This document shows positions 39,998 through 52,484 of a DNA stretch of 64,000 nt, piece by piece. This stretch comes from Erythrobacter fulvus (GTDB lineage Bacteria; Pseudomonadota; Alphaproteobacteria; Sphingomonadales; Sphingomonadaceae): contig NZ_JAQQXQ010000010.1 in the NCBI RefSeq assembly GCF_028595285.1, forward strand, positions 53,396 through 117,395, in the 5' to 3' direction. Position 1 is the first letter of the stretch, and the number at the start of each line of letters is the position of its first letter. Below the pieces are notes generated by a model. That model was not told the origin of the DNA and did not search any database. It worked only from the letters and a program-made list of their open reading frames with translations. The position numbers were made by a program, and so were the translations under genes.

Positions 39998-41137
39998 CTA
40001 GTCCGTTGCGACTTCGGGTGCCCTGCCCGAGGCATCGACGAGGATCGGGTCAATCTCCTCGCCCGCCTTTTCATCCTCGTTGCGGTGTTCCTGCAGGATC
40101 GACCAGCTGGCAAGGAACAGCCCGGCCACCAGCGGCCCCAGCACGATACCCGAAAAACCGAGGAAGCTGATTCCGCCTAGCGTGGTGACAAGGATGATCC
40201 AGTCGGGGATGCCCGTGTCGCGCCCGACAAGGATCGGGCGCAGCACATTGTCCGCCGAGGAAATGACGACAAAGCCGATCACCAGCACGAACACGCCCTG
40301 CCATACCGCGCCCGTGACCAGCAGCCACAGCCCGACCGGCACATAGACCGCGCCCGCGCCGATCACCGGTACCAGCGCGAAGATCGTGGTCAGCACCCCG
40401 AACAGCAATGCGGATTCGAGGCCGACGATGACGAAGCTGATCCCCGCCAGTCCGCCCTGCACCAGGCCGACCACGCCCGAACCCTTGATCGTGGCTCGCA
40501 CGATGCCGAGGAAGCGTTCGGCCAGCCGTTCGGAGATCGAACGCTCCACCGGCACGGTGTTGAGCAGGGTGCGTCCGATCCGCTCGCCGTCGCGCAGCAG
40601 GAAGAACATCACGTAAAGCCCGACGCCGAATGAGAGGATAAAGCCCAGCGCGCCGCTGCCGATCGACACCGCCTGACTGGCAATCATCCCGGCGCTTTCG
40701 GCCAGCAATTCCTGCAATTTGGCCTGTGCGTTCGATACGTTGGCCCATCCGGAACGGTCCACCGCCTCCTGCGCCGTTTGCGGCAGCATCCCGTAGATCC
40801 GGTCGAAACTGGCGGCGAGATCGATCGGCTGTTCCTGCAATGCGGAAACCAGCACCAGCGCTTCCTGCACCACCAGCGTCGCCAGCCACAGGGCCGGCAC
40901 CAGCACGGCAAAGAAGATCACCAGCAGCGACAGGATTGCCGCCGGGTTGCGCCGCCCGTTCAGCTTCTTCAGCATCCAGCGATAGAGCGGCTGGAACATG
41001 ATCGCCGCCAGCGCCGCCCACAGCAGCGCGGTGGCGAAGGGCCACACGATCACCGCCATCATCAGGCTGACCACGGCGAGGATCAGCAGGAAGCTGGCGT
41101 GCTGCAATTCGTCGGTGCGGTGCGGCTTTTGGGCCAT
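39998..41137 (-). CDS. AI-2E family transporter
   Basis: 379 residues with eight hydrophobic segments and the family's large periplasmic loop (about residues 100-150, DRIYGMLPQTAQEAVDRSGW). Family patterns include LYVMFFLLRDGERIG, KGSGVVGLVQGGLAGISFVI, LVPVIGAGAVYVPVGLWLL and DNVLRPILVGRDTGIPDWII. The family was named for putative autoinducer-2 export, but many members are cation/proton antiporters or uncharacterised, so substrate is open. It lies downstream of gyrB and 6 bases before the M50-like gene. An orphan copy of the gyrB tail occupies the gap just before it. Confidence 0.88.
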   Translation of the reverse strand: MAQKPHRTDELQHASFLLILAVVSLMMAVIVWPFATALLWAALAAIMFQPLYRWMLKKLNGRRNPAAILSLLVIFFAVLVPALWLATLVVQEALVLVSALQEQPIDLAASFDRIYGMLPQTAQEAVDRSGWANVSNAQAKLQELLAESAGMIASQAVSIGSGALGFILSFGVGLYVMFFLLRDGERIGRTLLNTVPVERSISERLAERFLGIVRATIKGSGVVGLVQGGLAGISFVIVGLESALLFGVLTTIFALVPVIGAGAVYVPVGLWLLVTGAVWQGVFVLVIGFVVISSADNVLRPILVGRDTGIPDWIILVTTLGGISFLGFSGIVLGPLVAGLFLASWSILQEHRNEDEKAGEEIDPILVDASGRAPEVATD

Positions 41138-41161
41138 GCTGCGGTTGTGTCCTTGCGGCGG

Positions 41162-41194
41162 CTAGACGTCGAGGTTTGCCACGTTCAATGCCCC
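41162..41194 (-). pseudogene. Orphan duplicate of the gyrB 3' tail
   Basis: Read on the minus strand, the last ten codons here spell ALNVANLDV and TAG, the exact C-terminus of the intact GyrB just upstream ([12 protein letters not shown] at 41220-41222). Seven of 27 coding bases differ and every difference is synonymous. The copy is out of frame with gyrB and has no start, so it is a relic. Confidence 0.75.
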
Positions 41195-41219
41195 CAGTGG
41201 TTCTTGATGGCTGATGCAA

Positions 41220-44632
<3,413 letters not shown>

Positions 44633-44726
44633 CTCTTGCCCTCTCTCTGGTGCTCACCTTGGCACTTGTGCGAGCGTGCCTGCAAATTGTTTGCGCGCCG
44701 CTCCTGCCCGATTATGCATACCCGCC

Positions 44727-46280
44727 ATGAGCAATGACATGATGATGGCCCGCCTTGCCGAACCCTTCGGCAGCTTTCCCGAAATCCTGGTGGAATGGTC
44801 GCGGATCAAGGGCGATGAACTCGCCCTGCGCGACGACCGGCGCGAGGTTTACTGGGCGGAGCTGGTGGGCCTGGTCGAGCGGTTGGCGGCGCGGATGGTG
44901 GAAACGGGCCTTCAGCGCGGGCAATCGGTGGCGATCCTCGGCACATCGACGGTCGAATATGCGCTGGTGTTCCTTGCGGCGGTGCGGGCAGGCGGGGTGG
45001 CCGCGCCGCTCACCACCAGCGCCAGCCCCGAACAGCTTGCCGGCATGGCGAAGGATTCGGGCGCGATCCATCTGTTCATCGATGCCGCCAAGGCGGCGGA
45101 GCTCGGCCCCGATTTCATGGCCGATCTGATCCGCGTGCCGCTGGAGAGCATCGATACTTGGATGGCGCCTCCCGGCACCCGCGCACCGGATTTCGTGCCG
45201 GAGCCGAAGGATTCCTTCAACATCATCTATTCCAGCGGCACCACCGGTATTCCGAAAGGCATCGTCCATTCGCACCAGATGCGCTGGCGGCAATTCGCGG
45301 CGACGGCTTTGAGTTACCTCGGCGCAGGGCTGGAAGTGCGCTCGCTCGCCTCGACCCCGCTTTATTCGAATACCACGATGGTCGCTTTCCTCCCCGTTCT
45401 GCTCGCAGGCGGCTGCGTGCGGGTGATGGGCAAGTTCGACTGCGCGAAGTGGCTTGCCCATGCCGAGGCCGACCGCACGACCATCACCATGCTGGTGCCG
45501 GTGCAATACCAGCGGTTGATGGACTTCCCCGGCTTCGACGACTTCGACCTGTCGAGCCTCAAACTCAAATACTGCACCTCGGCGCCTTTCTCGGCGGAAT
45601 TGAAGCGCGAGGTGCTGGCGCGGATGCCGGGCGGGCTGATCGAGATTTACTCGATGACCGAAGGCGGGGTTGTCTGCCTGCTGCCCTGCCATGAATTCCC
45701 CGACAAGCTGCACACTGTGGGCCGCCCCGCGCCGGGTAGCGAGCTGAAGGTGCTCGACGACGAGGACCGCGAGGTACCGCCCGGCACACCGGGTAACCTC
45801 ATCGGTCGCAGCCTTACCATGATGAGCGGTTACAAGAACCGCCCCGACAAGACCGCCGAAGCCCAGTGGATCGACCCTGCAACGGGCGAGGCGTGGATGC
45901 GGATGGGCGATATCGGGCGGGTGGACGCCGAAGGCTTCGTCGAACTGGTCGGGCGCGCCAAGGACATGATCATCTCGGGCGGGTTCAACATCTATCCGAC
46001 CGATCTGGAGGCCGAATTGCTGAAGGAAGCGGGCGTGGCCGAAGCGGCAGTGGTTGGCGTGCCGTCGCGCAAGTGGGGGGAAAGCCCGGTTGGCTTCGTG
46101 GTGTTGAAAGACGGCGCGGCGCGGCCTGCGGCGATCATGGCGGCGGTGAACGACCGGCTCGGCAAGACCCAGCGCCTCGCCGCGTTGCACCCCATCGCGG
46201 AAATGCCGCGCAGCCATATCGGCAAGCTGCTGAAGAGCGAGCTGCGCGAGGAAGCCGCGCGGCTGGGCGGGGTGGAGTAG
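44727..46280 (+). CDS. Class I adenylate-forming acyl-CoA synthetase
   Basis: 517 residues. AMP-binding motifs: NIIYSSGTTGIPKGIVHSH (P-loop, about residues 168-186), LIEIYSMTEGG (A5), WMRMGDIGRVDAEGFVELVGR (A7, in parts), DMIISGGFNIYPTDLE (A8) and the C-terminal lysine in MPRSHIGKLLKSEL. Two features, the initial SFPEILVEWSRIKGDELAL and IVHSHQMRWRQ, fit long-chain or aromatic acid CoA ligases; the substrate is unknown. It is a paralogue of the ligase at 25.4 kb with a different N-terminus. The start at 44727 fits the family. A strong hairpin follows the stop within 10 bases. Confidence 0.9.
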   Translation: MSNDMMMARLAEPFGSFPEILVEWSRIKGDELALRDDRREVYWAELVGLVERLAARMVETGLQRGQSVAILGTSTVEYALVFLAAVRAGGVAAPLTTSASPEQLAGMAKDSGAIHLFIDAAKAAELGPDFMADLIRVPLESIDTWMAPPGTRAPDFVPEPKDSFNIIYSSGTTGIPKGIVHSHQMRWRQFAATALSYLGAGLEVRSLASTPLYSNTTMVAFLPVLLAGGCVRVMGKFDCAKWLAHAEADRTTITMLVPVQYQRLMDFPGFDDFDLSSLKLKYCTSAPFSAELKREVLARMPGGLIEIYSMTEGGVVCLLPCHEFPDKLHTVGRPAPGSELKVLDDEDREVPPGTPGNLIGRSLTMMSGYKNRPDKTAEAQWIDPATGEAWMRMGDIGRVDAEGFVELVGRAKDMIISGGFNIYPTDLEAELLKEAGVAEAAVVGVPSRKWGESPVGFVVLKDGAARPAAIMAAVNDRLGKTQRLAALHPIAEMPRSHIGKLLKSELREEAARLGGVE

Positions 46281-46288
46281 ATACAAGA

Positions 46289-46320
46289 CGGCCCGGTTGT
46301 CGCATCGGACAACCGGGCCG
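46289..46320 (+). terminator. 13-base-pair hairpin after the acyl-CoA ligase
   Basis: CGGCCCGGTTGTC pairs perfectly with GACAACCGGGCCG around a six-base loop, nine bases past the stop. No T run follows (CTTGGTTCC), but the stem is very stable, so it is a probable terminator or 3' stabiliser. Confidence 0.65.
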
Positions 46321-46406
46321 CTTGGTTCCGGCGGCGCAAGGGAGAGGGATCTCGCGTATCGCCGGATAGCTGCTTTGCGCGCTTACACGATGTCCGAGGC
46401 GGGGCC

Positions 46407-46490
46407 TCAGACGATGAACGTGTTGAACGCGGTGCCGCTCATGACGAGGGCGAGCAGGAAGGCAATCGCCTTTTCACTGAACATGCGCAT
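46407..46490 (-). CDS. Small hydrophobic peptide, 27 residues
   Basis: MRMFSEKAIAFLLALVMSG plus eight residues, stop at 46407-46409. A ribosome site (AGGGAAAA) lies 7 bases upstream of the ATG at 46490. A second in-frame ATG at 46484 follows. The peptide is a single hydrophobic helix with a charged MRMFSEK head, like a membrane miniprotein or an uncleaved leader. Short peptides with this MFSEKAIA pattern seem familiar from sphingomonads, but that is from memory only. It lies in a 785-base stretch with no other gene. Confidence 0.45.
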   Translation of the reverse strand: MRMFSEKAIAFLLALVMSGTAFNTFIV

Positions 46491-47011
46491 GGTTCTTTTT
46501 CCCTGTTCTGTTGTGGTTCGGGTTTGGTCCGGCGCGGCGCAGGAGAGAGGAATCGCCGCCCGGACACGAGCACCATATGGCAAGCTTCGCGTAATATTCA
46601 ATCACATCGATGAATGAATATAATTCATCGCTGAAAGCGTTTTTTGCGATCACAGGGGGTTCGGAGCAAGGCGCAGCTGGAGACGCGGCCGCCAATGATA
46701 GGGGGAGGACTGGTGGCCGCGTCTCGCGTGCTGCTTGCCCGGCCTGTTGCGGCGGGGCGCCCGGCGGGGGCAGGAGGGCCAAGGGGGGGAGAACGGCCGT
46801 CCTTACCGGGTCTGGCAGGCAGGCAGAATAACCGTGTTCGGTCTCGATCTGCCGGACGATGGCCCCGCGTCGGGGAAGCCGGGGTGGAGAGAGAGGAGCC
46901 CGGCACGCATCGCGTGGTTGCCATTTGCTGTTCGATTGCGTCGAATTCAAATGAGAAAATGCCAAGGTTGGTTGCGTAAAACGCAACAAAATCCGCATTT
47001 GCCAAACGCAA
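46491..47011. other. 521-base stretch without a recognisable gene
   Basis: Open frames here on either strand are short, Pro/Arg/Gly-rich and lack family motifs, so none is called. A purine-rich G tract runs about 46695-46800. Two elements stand out: the perfect palindrome GTTGCGT-AAA-ACGCAAC at 46971-46987, a possible operator, and the terminator hairpin at its right end. An AT-richer patch (46590-46650) with repeated GAATGAATATAATTC-type sequence could hold the promoter for the small peptide. Confidence 0.5.
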
Positions 47012-47047
47012 GCGGCCGCCGGATCGCTCCGACGGCCGCCTTTTGTT
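47012..47047. terminator. Bidirectional terminator between the gene-free stretch and the UrcA gene
   Basis: GCGGCCGCCGGA at 47012-47023 pairs with TCCGACGGCCGC at 47028-47039 (one mismatch) around TCGC. On the plus strand it runs into CTTTTGTTT. On the minus strand it lies 27 bases beyond the UrcA stop. Confidence 0.7.
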
Positions 47048-47065
47048 TCAATGCTTTAAGGTCGC

Positions 47066-47392
47066 TCAGTTGGCGGCGACTTCACGGCCGCGGCGCGCTT
47101 CGGCGGCGGCAACGCGCTCGACTTCGGCCAGCGCCGCGGTGCGGGCTTCGGCAACGCACTTTTCGTCGACCACGGTGCGGCCATAAGCGTAACGCGCGGC
47201 GCCTTCGAGCTTGCAGGCCTGACGCAGCTTGGCGTCGATCCGCGCTTCGAGAGCGGCGCGGCCTTCTTCGCTTGTCACGTCGACATCGCCATAGGCGACG
47301 CGCAGAGTGACGGTCTGCTCACCGGCCTGCGGCGCGGCGAGAACGGGCGTGGCGACGGCGGCAAGGGCGATGAGGGGAAGAGTGAAACGCAT
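47066..47392 (-). CDS. UrcA family protein
   Basis: 108 residues. Signal peptide (LIALAAVATPVLAAP, about residues 6-20). The UrcA-type domain has VTLRVAYGDVDVTSEEGRAALEARIDAKLRQACKLEGA (read in parts), with a cysteine in QACKLE and another in DEKCVAEARTAAL that may pair in the periplasm. The family is common in Sphingomonadales and Caulobacterales, with unknown function. The ATG at 47392 is the start of the signal peptide; the open frame reaching 47599 has no signal-like sequence before it. It is divergent from guaA, 269 bases away. Confidence 0.8.
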   Translation of the reverse strand: MRFTLPLIALAAVATPVLAAPQAGEQTVTLRVAYGDVDVTSEEGRAALEARIDAKLRQACKLEGAARYAYGRTVVDEKCVAEARTAALAEVERVAAAEARRGREVAAN

Positions 47393-47512
47393 GAGAGGTA
47401 CTCCGGATTTGAGAGGGTGTCTGACATTGTGCGATGCCGCTGTCCGGCATTCGGTTGCTGTTTGAAACTCTGGTGCAGTGCACAAGAGATGTGTGCAAAT
47501 GCGAAATGCGCG

Positions 47513-47551
47513 ATAGTGGTTCCAAAGAATGCAACTTTTTCGCACCACTAT
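47513..47551. promoter_or_regulatory. Inverted repeat in the UrcA-guaA divergent promoter
   Basis: ATAGTGGT at 47513-47520 and its exact reverse complement ACCACTAT at 47544-47551, spaced by 23 bases, flank an AT-rich stretch. It lies about 120 bases ahead of UrcA and 110 ahead of guaA. It could be a pair of operator half-sites; no regulator is named. Confidence 0.35.
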
Positions 47552-47661
47552 TCCGGGAACCTTCTGATTTCCCTGCCCTAAAAAATTGATGCACTGCAAA
47601 ATAGCTGTGCGCCCTCGCGGCGATGCTGGACAGCAGGGGGCGCGCTTCGTAATTCGCCGCC

Positions 47662-49263
47662 ATGAGCGCGCACCCTTCCAGCCCGGCCGCGGGCGATTCC
47701 TCCGTTCCCGAATCGATCCTGATCGTCGATTTCGGGTCGCAAGTTACACAGCTGATCGCGCGCCGCGTACGCGAGGCGGGGGTCTATTCGGAAATCGCGC
47801 CTTTCACCCAGGCCGAGGCGGCGTTTGCGCGGCTCAAGCCCAAGGGCATCATTCTTTCAGGCTCCCCCGCTAGCGTGCCGGACGACGGCTCCCCGCGCGC
47901 GCCGCAGATGCTGTTCGATGCGGGCTTGCCGATCCTCGGCATCTGTTACGGGCAGCAGGTGATGACCCACCAGCTGGGCGGCGAGGTGCGGCCCGGCCAT
48001 GAAACCGGCGAAGGCGGCGAATTCGGCCGCGCCTTCCTTACCGTCACCGCCGATTGCGCGCTGTTCGACGGGCTTTGGCAGGTGGGCGAGCGGCACCAGG
48101 TGTGGATGAGCCACGGCGACAAGGTGACGCAGTTCGCAGATGGCTTTGAAATCGTCGCCACCAGCGACGGCGCGCCCTTCGCGGTGATCGCGGACGAAAA
48201 GCGCCGCTTCTACGGCACGCAGTTCCACCCCGAGGTGGTCCACACCCCGGACGGCGGCAAACTGATCGCCAATTTCGTGCGCCATGTCTGCGGCCTTGCG
48301 GGCGATTGGACCATGGCGGAGTTCCGCAAGACCAAGATCGCCGAAATCCGCGCCCAGGTGGGCGACAAGAAGGTGATCTGCGGGCTTTCGGGCGGGGTCG
48401 ATTCGGCGGTTGCCGCGGTGCTGATCCACGAAGCGATAGGCGACCAGCTGACATGCGTCTTCGTCGATCACGGGTTGATGCGGATGAACGAGGCCGAACA
48501 GGTCGTCACCCTGTTCCGCGATCATTACAACATCCCGCTGGTGCACGTGGAGGCCGAAGAGCTGTTCCTCGGCGGGCTGGCCGGCCTCACCGACCCCGAG
48601 GCCAAGCGCAAGTTCATCGGCAAGACCTTCATCGACGTGTTCGAGGCCGAGGCCAAGAAGATCGGCGGCGCGGATTTCCTCGCGCAGGGGACGCTCTATC
48701 CCGACGTGATCGAATCGGTCAGCTTCACCGGCGGGCCGAGCGTCACGATCAAGAGCCACCACAATGTCGGCGGCCTGCCCGAGCGCATGAACATGGCGCT
48801 GGTCGAGCCCTTGCGCGAATTGTTCAAGGACGAGGTGCGCGATCTGGGCCGCGAACTGGGCCTGCCCGATGCCTTCGTCGGTCGCCACCCCTTCCCCGGC
48901 CCCGGCCTCGCGATCCGCATCCCCGGCGAAGTCACAAAGGAACGCTGCGACATTCTGCGCAAGGCCGACGCGATCTATCTGGAAGAGATCCGCAATGCGG
49001 GCCTTTATGATGCGATCTGGCAGGCTTTCGCCGTGCTGCTGCCGGTCAAGACGGTCGGCGTGATGGGCGACGGGCGCACTTATGATTCTGTCTGCGCCCT
49101 GCGCGCCGTGACATCGACCGACGGGATGACCGCCGACGTCTTCCCCTATGACGCCGGCTTCCTCACGCGGGTCGCCACCCGCATCGTTAACGAGGTGAAG
49201 GGCATCAACCGCGTCGTCTACGATTACACGTCGAAGCCGCCGGGCACGATCGAGTGGGAATGA
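47662..49263 (+). CDS. guaA: GMP synthase (glutamine-hydrolysing)
   Basis: 533 residues. Converts XMP, ATP and glutamine to GMP. N-terminal class I amidotransferase with [10 protein letters not shown] (catalytic Cys, about residue 94) and [11 protein letters not shown] (His and Glu, about 190). The ATP-pyrophosphatase domain has the PP-loop [10 protein letters not shown] (about 238-247), VFVDHGLMR and [12 protein letters not shown]. The C-terminal dimerisation domain ends PPGTIEWE, the invariant family end. Complete, of standard length. Upstream is the 269-base divergent gap with the inverted repeat at 47513. No guaB is near. Confidence 0.97.
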   Translation: MSAHPSSPAAGDSSVPESILIVDFGSQVTQLIARRVREAGVYSEIAPFTQAEAAFARLKPKGIILSGSPASVPDDGSPRAPQMLFDAGLPILGICYGQQVMTHQLGGEVRPGHETGEGGEFGRAFLTVTADCALFDGLWQVGERHQVWMSHGDKVTQFADGFEIVATSDGAPFAVIADEKRRFYGTQFHPEVVHTPDGGKLIANFVRHVCGLAGDWTMAEFRKTKIAEIRAQVGDKKVICGLSGGVDSAVAAVLIHEAIGDQLTCVFVDHGLMRMNEAEQVVTLFRDHYNIPLVHVEAEELFLGGLAGLTDPEAKRKFIGKTFIDVFEAEAKKIGGADFLAQGTLYPDVIESVSFTGGPSVTIKSHHNVGGLPERMNMALVEPLRELFKDEVRDLGRELGLPDAFVGRHPFPGPGLAIRIPGEVTKERCDILRKADAIYLEEIRNAGLYDAIWQAFAVLLPVKTVGVMGDGRTYDSVCALRAVTSTDGMTADVFPYDAGFLTRVATRIVNEVKGINRVVYDYTSKPPGTIEWE

Positions 49264-49345
49264 GGCGCTAAAGCCCCCCTTTCGGCGGCGCGGCAAATCG
49301 CATATTCCTCGCCCCGAAAGTTTTTTTGCTTCAAAGGTGTTGCCC

Positions 49346-49987
49346 GTGACGAACCTCCGCCCCCTTGCTGTTGCTGCCGCGCTCGCGCTCGGCCTTTCCG
49401 CCTGCGCCCAGCCTTCGGGTGCTGCATCTGACGGCGAATCTGTTGCCGCTGTGCCGGTGACCGAAGCGGCGTGGACGCTCGATCCGGCGACTTCGCGCCT
49501 GTCCTATGTCAGCATCAAGGCGGGCGAGATTGCCGAAGCCAACCGCTTCGACACGCTGTCGGGCAGCGTCGCGGCCGATGGCACCGCAACGATCGATATC
49601 GATCTGGCTTCGGTCAACACCGGGGTCGACATCCGTAACGAACGGATGCGCGAAATCTTCTTCCAGGTCGTGGACAATCCCAAGGCTGTGGTGACGGCGC
49701 AGCTGGATCCGGCGGCCTTTGCCGGCCTTGCGGTCGGCCAGTCGTTGACCCGTCCGCTTAAAGCGACGCTCGCGCTCAAGGGCGTGGAACAGGAGATCGA
49801 GACCGAAGTGCTCGTCACCCGCGCCGCCGACGATCGCGTCACGGTGGTGCCGACCGCGCCGGTTATCATCACCACCGACATGTTCGAATTGACCGACGAA
49901 CTGGGCGAGCTGCGTGCGCTGGCGCAACTGCCGTCGATCACGCCTGCGGTGCCGGTTACCTTCGCGCTGTCCTTCACCCGCGACTGA
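49346..49987 (+). CDS. YceI-like lipoprotein
   Basis: 213 residues. A lipoprotein signal ends LGLSAC, with the lipobox Cys about residue 19. After an Ala/Ser-rich linker the YceI lipocalin-like domain begins AAWTLDPATSRLSYVSIKAGEIAEANRFDTLSG (in parts) and continues ATIDIDLASVNTGVDIRNERMREIFFQV, which is the family's central pattern; it binds a polyisoprenoid-like molecule. GTG at 49346 is the likely start, with AAAGG about 9 bases upstream; a GTG at 49337 would add three residues. No partner cytochrome b is adjacent. Confidence 0.85.
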   Translation: MTNLRPLAVAAALALGLSACAQPSGAASDGESVAAVPVTEAAWTLDPATSRLSYVSIKAGEIAEANRFDTLSGSVAADGTATIDIDLASVNTGVDIRNERMREIFFQVVDNPKAVVTAQLDPAAFAGLAVGQSLTRPLKATLALKGVEQEIETEVLVTRAADDRVTVVPTAPVIITTDMFELTDELGELRALAQLPSITPAVPVTFALSFTRD

Positions 49988-50245
49988 TCCGGTCTTTCCG
50001 GACAGATTGCGCTGGATCAATGTATTCCGGCCCTGTGCGGGGCATTTCCGTTTTTGCCGGGTAGGCCGGGAGCGACCCGATCCCATCGTATCCCAGCCTC
50101 CCGGTTCCTCGCACAAAATTGCATCCGGGCTGACGCTACGGCGCGCAGGGCCTGCGCTGTGCCTCTCCAAAAGCGGGCTTGAAAGCACGCCGCAAACAGG
50201 CTTGTGTCCCCGTCAAACGCAGCTTTTGACGGGAGAGAATACGCC

Positions 50246-51220
50246 ATGAAGACCGCCATCACCGAAATGTTCGGCATCGAGCATCCGATCATCCAGGGCG
50301 GCATGCACTATGTCGGTTTCGCGGAGATGGCCGCCGCGGTTTCGAATGCGGGCGGGCTGGGCATCATCACCGGGCTGACGCAGGGCACGCCCGAAAAGCT
50401 CGCCAACGAAATTGCACGTTGCAAGGACATGACCGACAAGCCCTTCGGCGTGAATCTCACCATCCTCCCGACCCTCACGCCGCCCGACTATCCGGGGCTG
50501 GTAAAGGCCGTGATCGACGGGGGTGTGAAGGTGGTCGAGACTGCCGGGCGCAACCCGGTCGAGCTGCTGCCGCCGCTGAAGGATGCCGGGATCAAGGTGA
50601 TCCACAAGTGCACCAGCGTGCGCCACAGCCTCAAGGCGCAGGAGATCGGGTGCGACGCGGTGAGCGTCGACGGGTTCGAATGCGGCGGCCACCCGGGCGA
50701 GGATGACGTGCCCAACTTCATCCTGCTGCCGCGTGCGGCTGACGAACTGGAGATCCCCTTCGTATCCAGCGGCGGCATGGCCGACGGGCGCAGCCTTGTG
50801 GCGAGCCTCGCGATGGGTGCGCAGGGGATGAACATGGGCACCCGCTTCATCGCCACCAAGGAAGCGCCGGTTCACGAGAACGTGAAGCAGGCGATCCTCG
50901 CCGCGAGCGAGCTCGATACCCGCCTTGTGATGCGCCCGCTGCGCAACACCGAGCGTGTGCTTAACAATGCCGCAGTCGAGCGCCTGATCCAGAAGGAGAA
51001 GGACCTCGGCGATGCCATCACCATTCAGGACATCCTGCCCGAAGTCGCCGGGGTCTATCCCAAGATCATGACCGAAGGCGCGATGGACGAAGGCGCGTGG
51101 AGCTGCGGCATGGTTGCCGGGCTGATCCACGACATCCCGACCTGCAAGGAACTGATCGACCGGATCATGCTACAGGCCGAGGAAATCATCGCCCGCATGC
51201 AGGCGATGGCCCGCGCCTGA
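50246..51220 (+). CDS. Nitronate monooxygenase-like FMN-dependent oxidoreductase
   Basis: 324 residues, FMN-dependent TIM barrel. Starts with FGIEHPIIQGGMHYVGFAEMAAAVSNAGGLG, the family's FMN-contacting N-terminus (read in parts), then VDGFECGGHPGEDDVP, where the His would be near the flavin (about residue 150), and VSSGGMADGRSLVASLAMGAQGMNMGTRF, the phosphate-binding part. Family members oxidise alkyl nitronates or act as enoyl reductases; the annotation is by fold. The ATG at 50246 has GGGAGAG 9 bases upstream; an in-frame start at 50204 is less likely. Downstream gap of 182 bases. Confidence 0.85.
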   Translation: MKTAITEMFGIEHPIIQGGMHYVGFAEMAAAVSNAGGLGIITGLTQGTPEKLANEIARCKDMTDKPFGVNLTILPTLTPPDYPGLVKAVIDGGVKVVETAGRNPVELLPPLKDAGIKVIHKCTSVRHSLKAQEIGCDAVSVDGFECGGHPGEDDVPNFILLPRAADELEIPFVSSGGMADGRSLVASLAMGAQGMNMGTRFIATKEAPVHENVKQAILAASELDTRLVMRPLRNTERVLNNAAVERLIQKEKDLGDAITIQDILPEVAGVYPKIMTEGAMDEGAWSCGMVAGLIHDIPTCKELIDRIMLQAEEIIARMQAMARA

Positions 51221-51402
51221 CACCATCTCGACGTGGGACAGTTCTTGCCCGCCGCCTAGGTATCCGTCCGCATTATCCTGAGCCGCGACCTGCGGCATCA
51301 TCCTTGCGTGGTCGCGTTCTCGGGAGAGTCGGGCGCGGCGATTCGCAACGCTGCCGGCCGGCTACAGGAGGCTGATGGGCGGTGCCGCTCGCGGAGGAAG
51401 TG

Positions 51403-51915
51403 ATGGGACTGGTTTTTGATCCGGCTGCCCTTGGCGGGCTGGCCGGGCTGATAGCTGTGGCGAGCTGGGCGCTGGGCCGGATACATGGCAGCCGTGCCGG
51501 GCCCGCGCGCCCGGACAGGGCCGGAATGCCCGCGGATGTCCCGTCGGCGGAGGTCGGGGCGGTTTCATCCCGGGCCCATGGCGGAAGCAACGCGCGCGCC
51601 GCGACGTCACCATGCCAGCAACGCGCACAGGAAGAACGCCGCGCATTGCTGTCCCGCCCGGTGGCGCTCGCCGAGCTTCACGCCGAAGTCACTGCGATCC
51701 GCCGCGACGAACGTATTCTGGAGCGCGCGCCGGACAGTCGGGAACCGATCATTCTGCGCAGCAGCGTCGAGGGGGGCGCAGCCGTGTGCCGCTATATCGG
51801 ATTGAGCGGGCGACCCACCTGCCCCGCAGCCACACGATCTGCCTGCCCCGACCGTCAGGCTTGCGGCGGCATGGCGGCGGAACCGATGATGCCGGCCTTG
51901 TCCGACCGGATGTGA
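51403..51915 (+). CDS. Hypothetical membrane-anchored protein
   Basis: 170 residues. ATG at 51403 with GGAGGA 5 bases upstream. The N-terminus has a single membrane segment (LGGLAGLIAVASWALGRI, about residues 9-26), followed by a charged, Ala/Arg/Pro-rich soluble tail. The end contains five Cys: one before VCRYIGLSG, two in CPAATRSACPD, one in RQACGG and one in SPCQQRAQE. The composition (Arg/Ser/Ala) makes it only a moderate coding call, and no family is recognised. Confidence 0.5.
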   Translation: MGLVFDPAALGGLAGLIAVASWALGRIHGSRAGPARPDRAGMPADVPSAEVGAVSSRAHGGSNARAATSPCQQRAQEERRALLSRPVALAELHAEVTAIRRDERILERAPDSREPIILRSSVEGGAAVCRYIGLSGRPTCPAATRSACPDRQACGGMAAEPMMPALSDRM

Positions 51916-51930
51916 CGCGGGCGAGGGGGA

Positions 51931-52416
51931 TCAGCCCTCGCCGGAATCGTCTTCTTTCACCCGGGTGTAGGGGATGAAGTCCTCGAAGAAGACCGCGCCG
52001 GTAAAGAACCCGACATTGCGATCGATCGTGGTCATCACGTCGAGCCGGCACAGCTCGCTGGCATTGAACCGCCGCGTAACCAGCGCGTCGCTGCCGTCGA
52101 TATCCTCGGGGTTGCGGGTGCGCTGGACATAGATCGTGTTGCCGCGCCCATAGACATAGGCGGTCTTGTCGATCGTCTCCATCGGCATGTTCGGGAAGGT
52201 CCGGATGCAGCGCACCGGTTCACCGGCGACACGGCCTTCGAGCAGTTTGGCGAGCCGCTTTTCACCCTTGGTCATCGGCGCGGCCTCGGCCTCGGCCTTG
52301 GTCTCGACATCGCCCTGACCCGTGTCTTGCGCGATTGCGGGCACGGCCAGAGCCGCCGCGAGCGCAGCTGCAATCCCGGCGATCAGAGGGCGGATGGAAG
52401 CTGAGAGGTAGGTCAC
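51931..52416 (-). CDS. Hypothetical secreted protein
   Basis: 161 residues starting at GTG 52416. Signal peptide (AGIAAALAAALAVPAIAQ, about residues 13-30), then a Glu/Ala-rich linker. The soluble domain contains KGEKRLAKLLEGRVAGEPVRCIRTFPNMPMETIDK (in parts), GRGNTIYVQRTRNPEDIDG and ELCRLDVMTTIDRNVGFFTGAVFFEDF. Two Cys (VRCIRT and ELCRLD) probably form a disulfide. Proteins with this C...R.F....I..TA..Y..G pattern are common in sphingomonads, of unknown function. It converges with the preceding hypothetical gene. Confidence 0.7.
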   Translation of the reverse strand: MTYLSASIRPLIAGIAAALAAALAVPAIAQDTGQGDVETKAEAEAAPMTKGEKRLAKLLEGRVAGEPVRCIRTFPNMPMETIDKTAYVYGRGNTIYVQRTRNPEDIDGSDALVTRRFNASELCRLDVMTTIDRNVGFFTGAVFFEDFIPYTRVKEDDSGEG

Positions 52417-52484
52417 GGTCGATTCTCCGCTGGTAGGATGATCTCTACCTAGCACAGATCGCCTTAACCCGCGCTGAGCGCGAA

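Noticed and set aside
46610..46979. Several short Arg/Pro/Gly-rich open frames on both strands
   Set aside because: None has a ribosome site, family motif or normal codon use.
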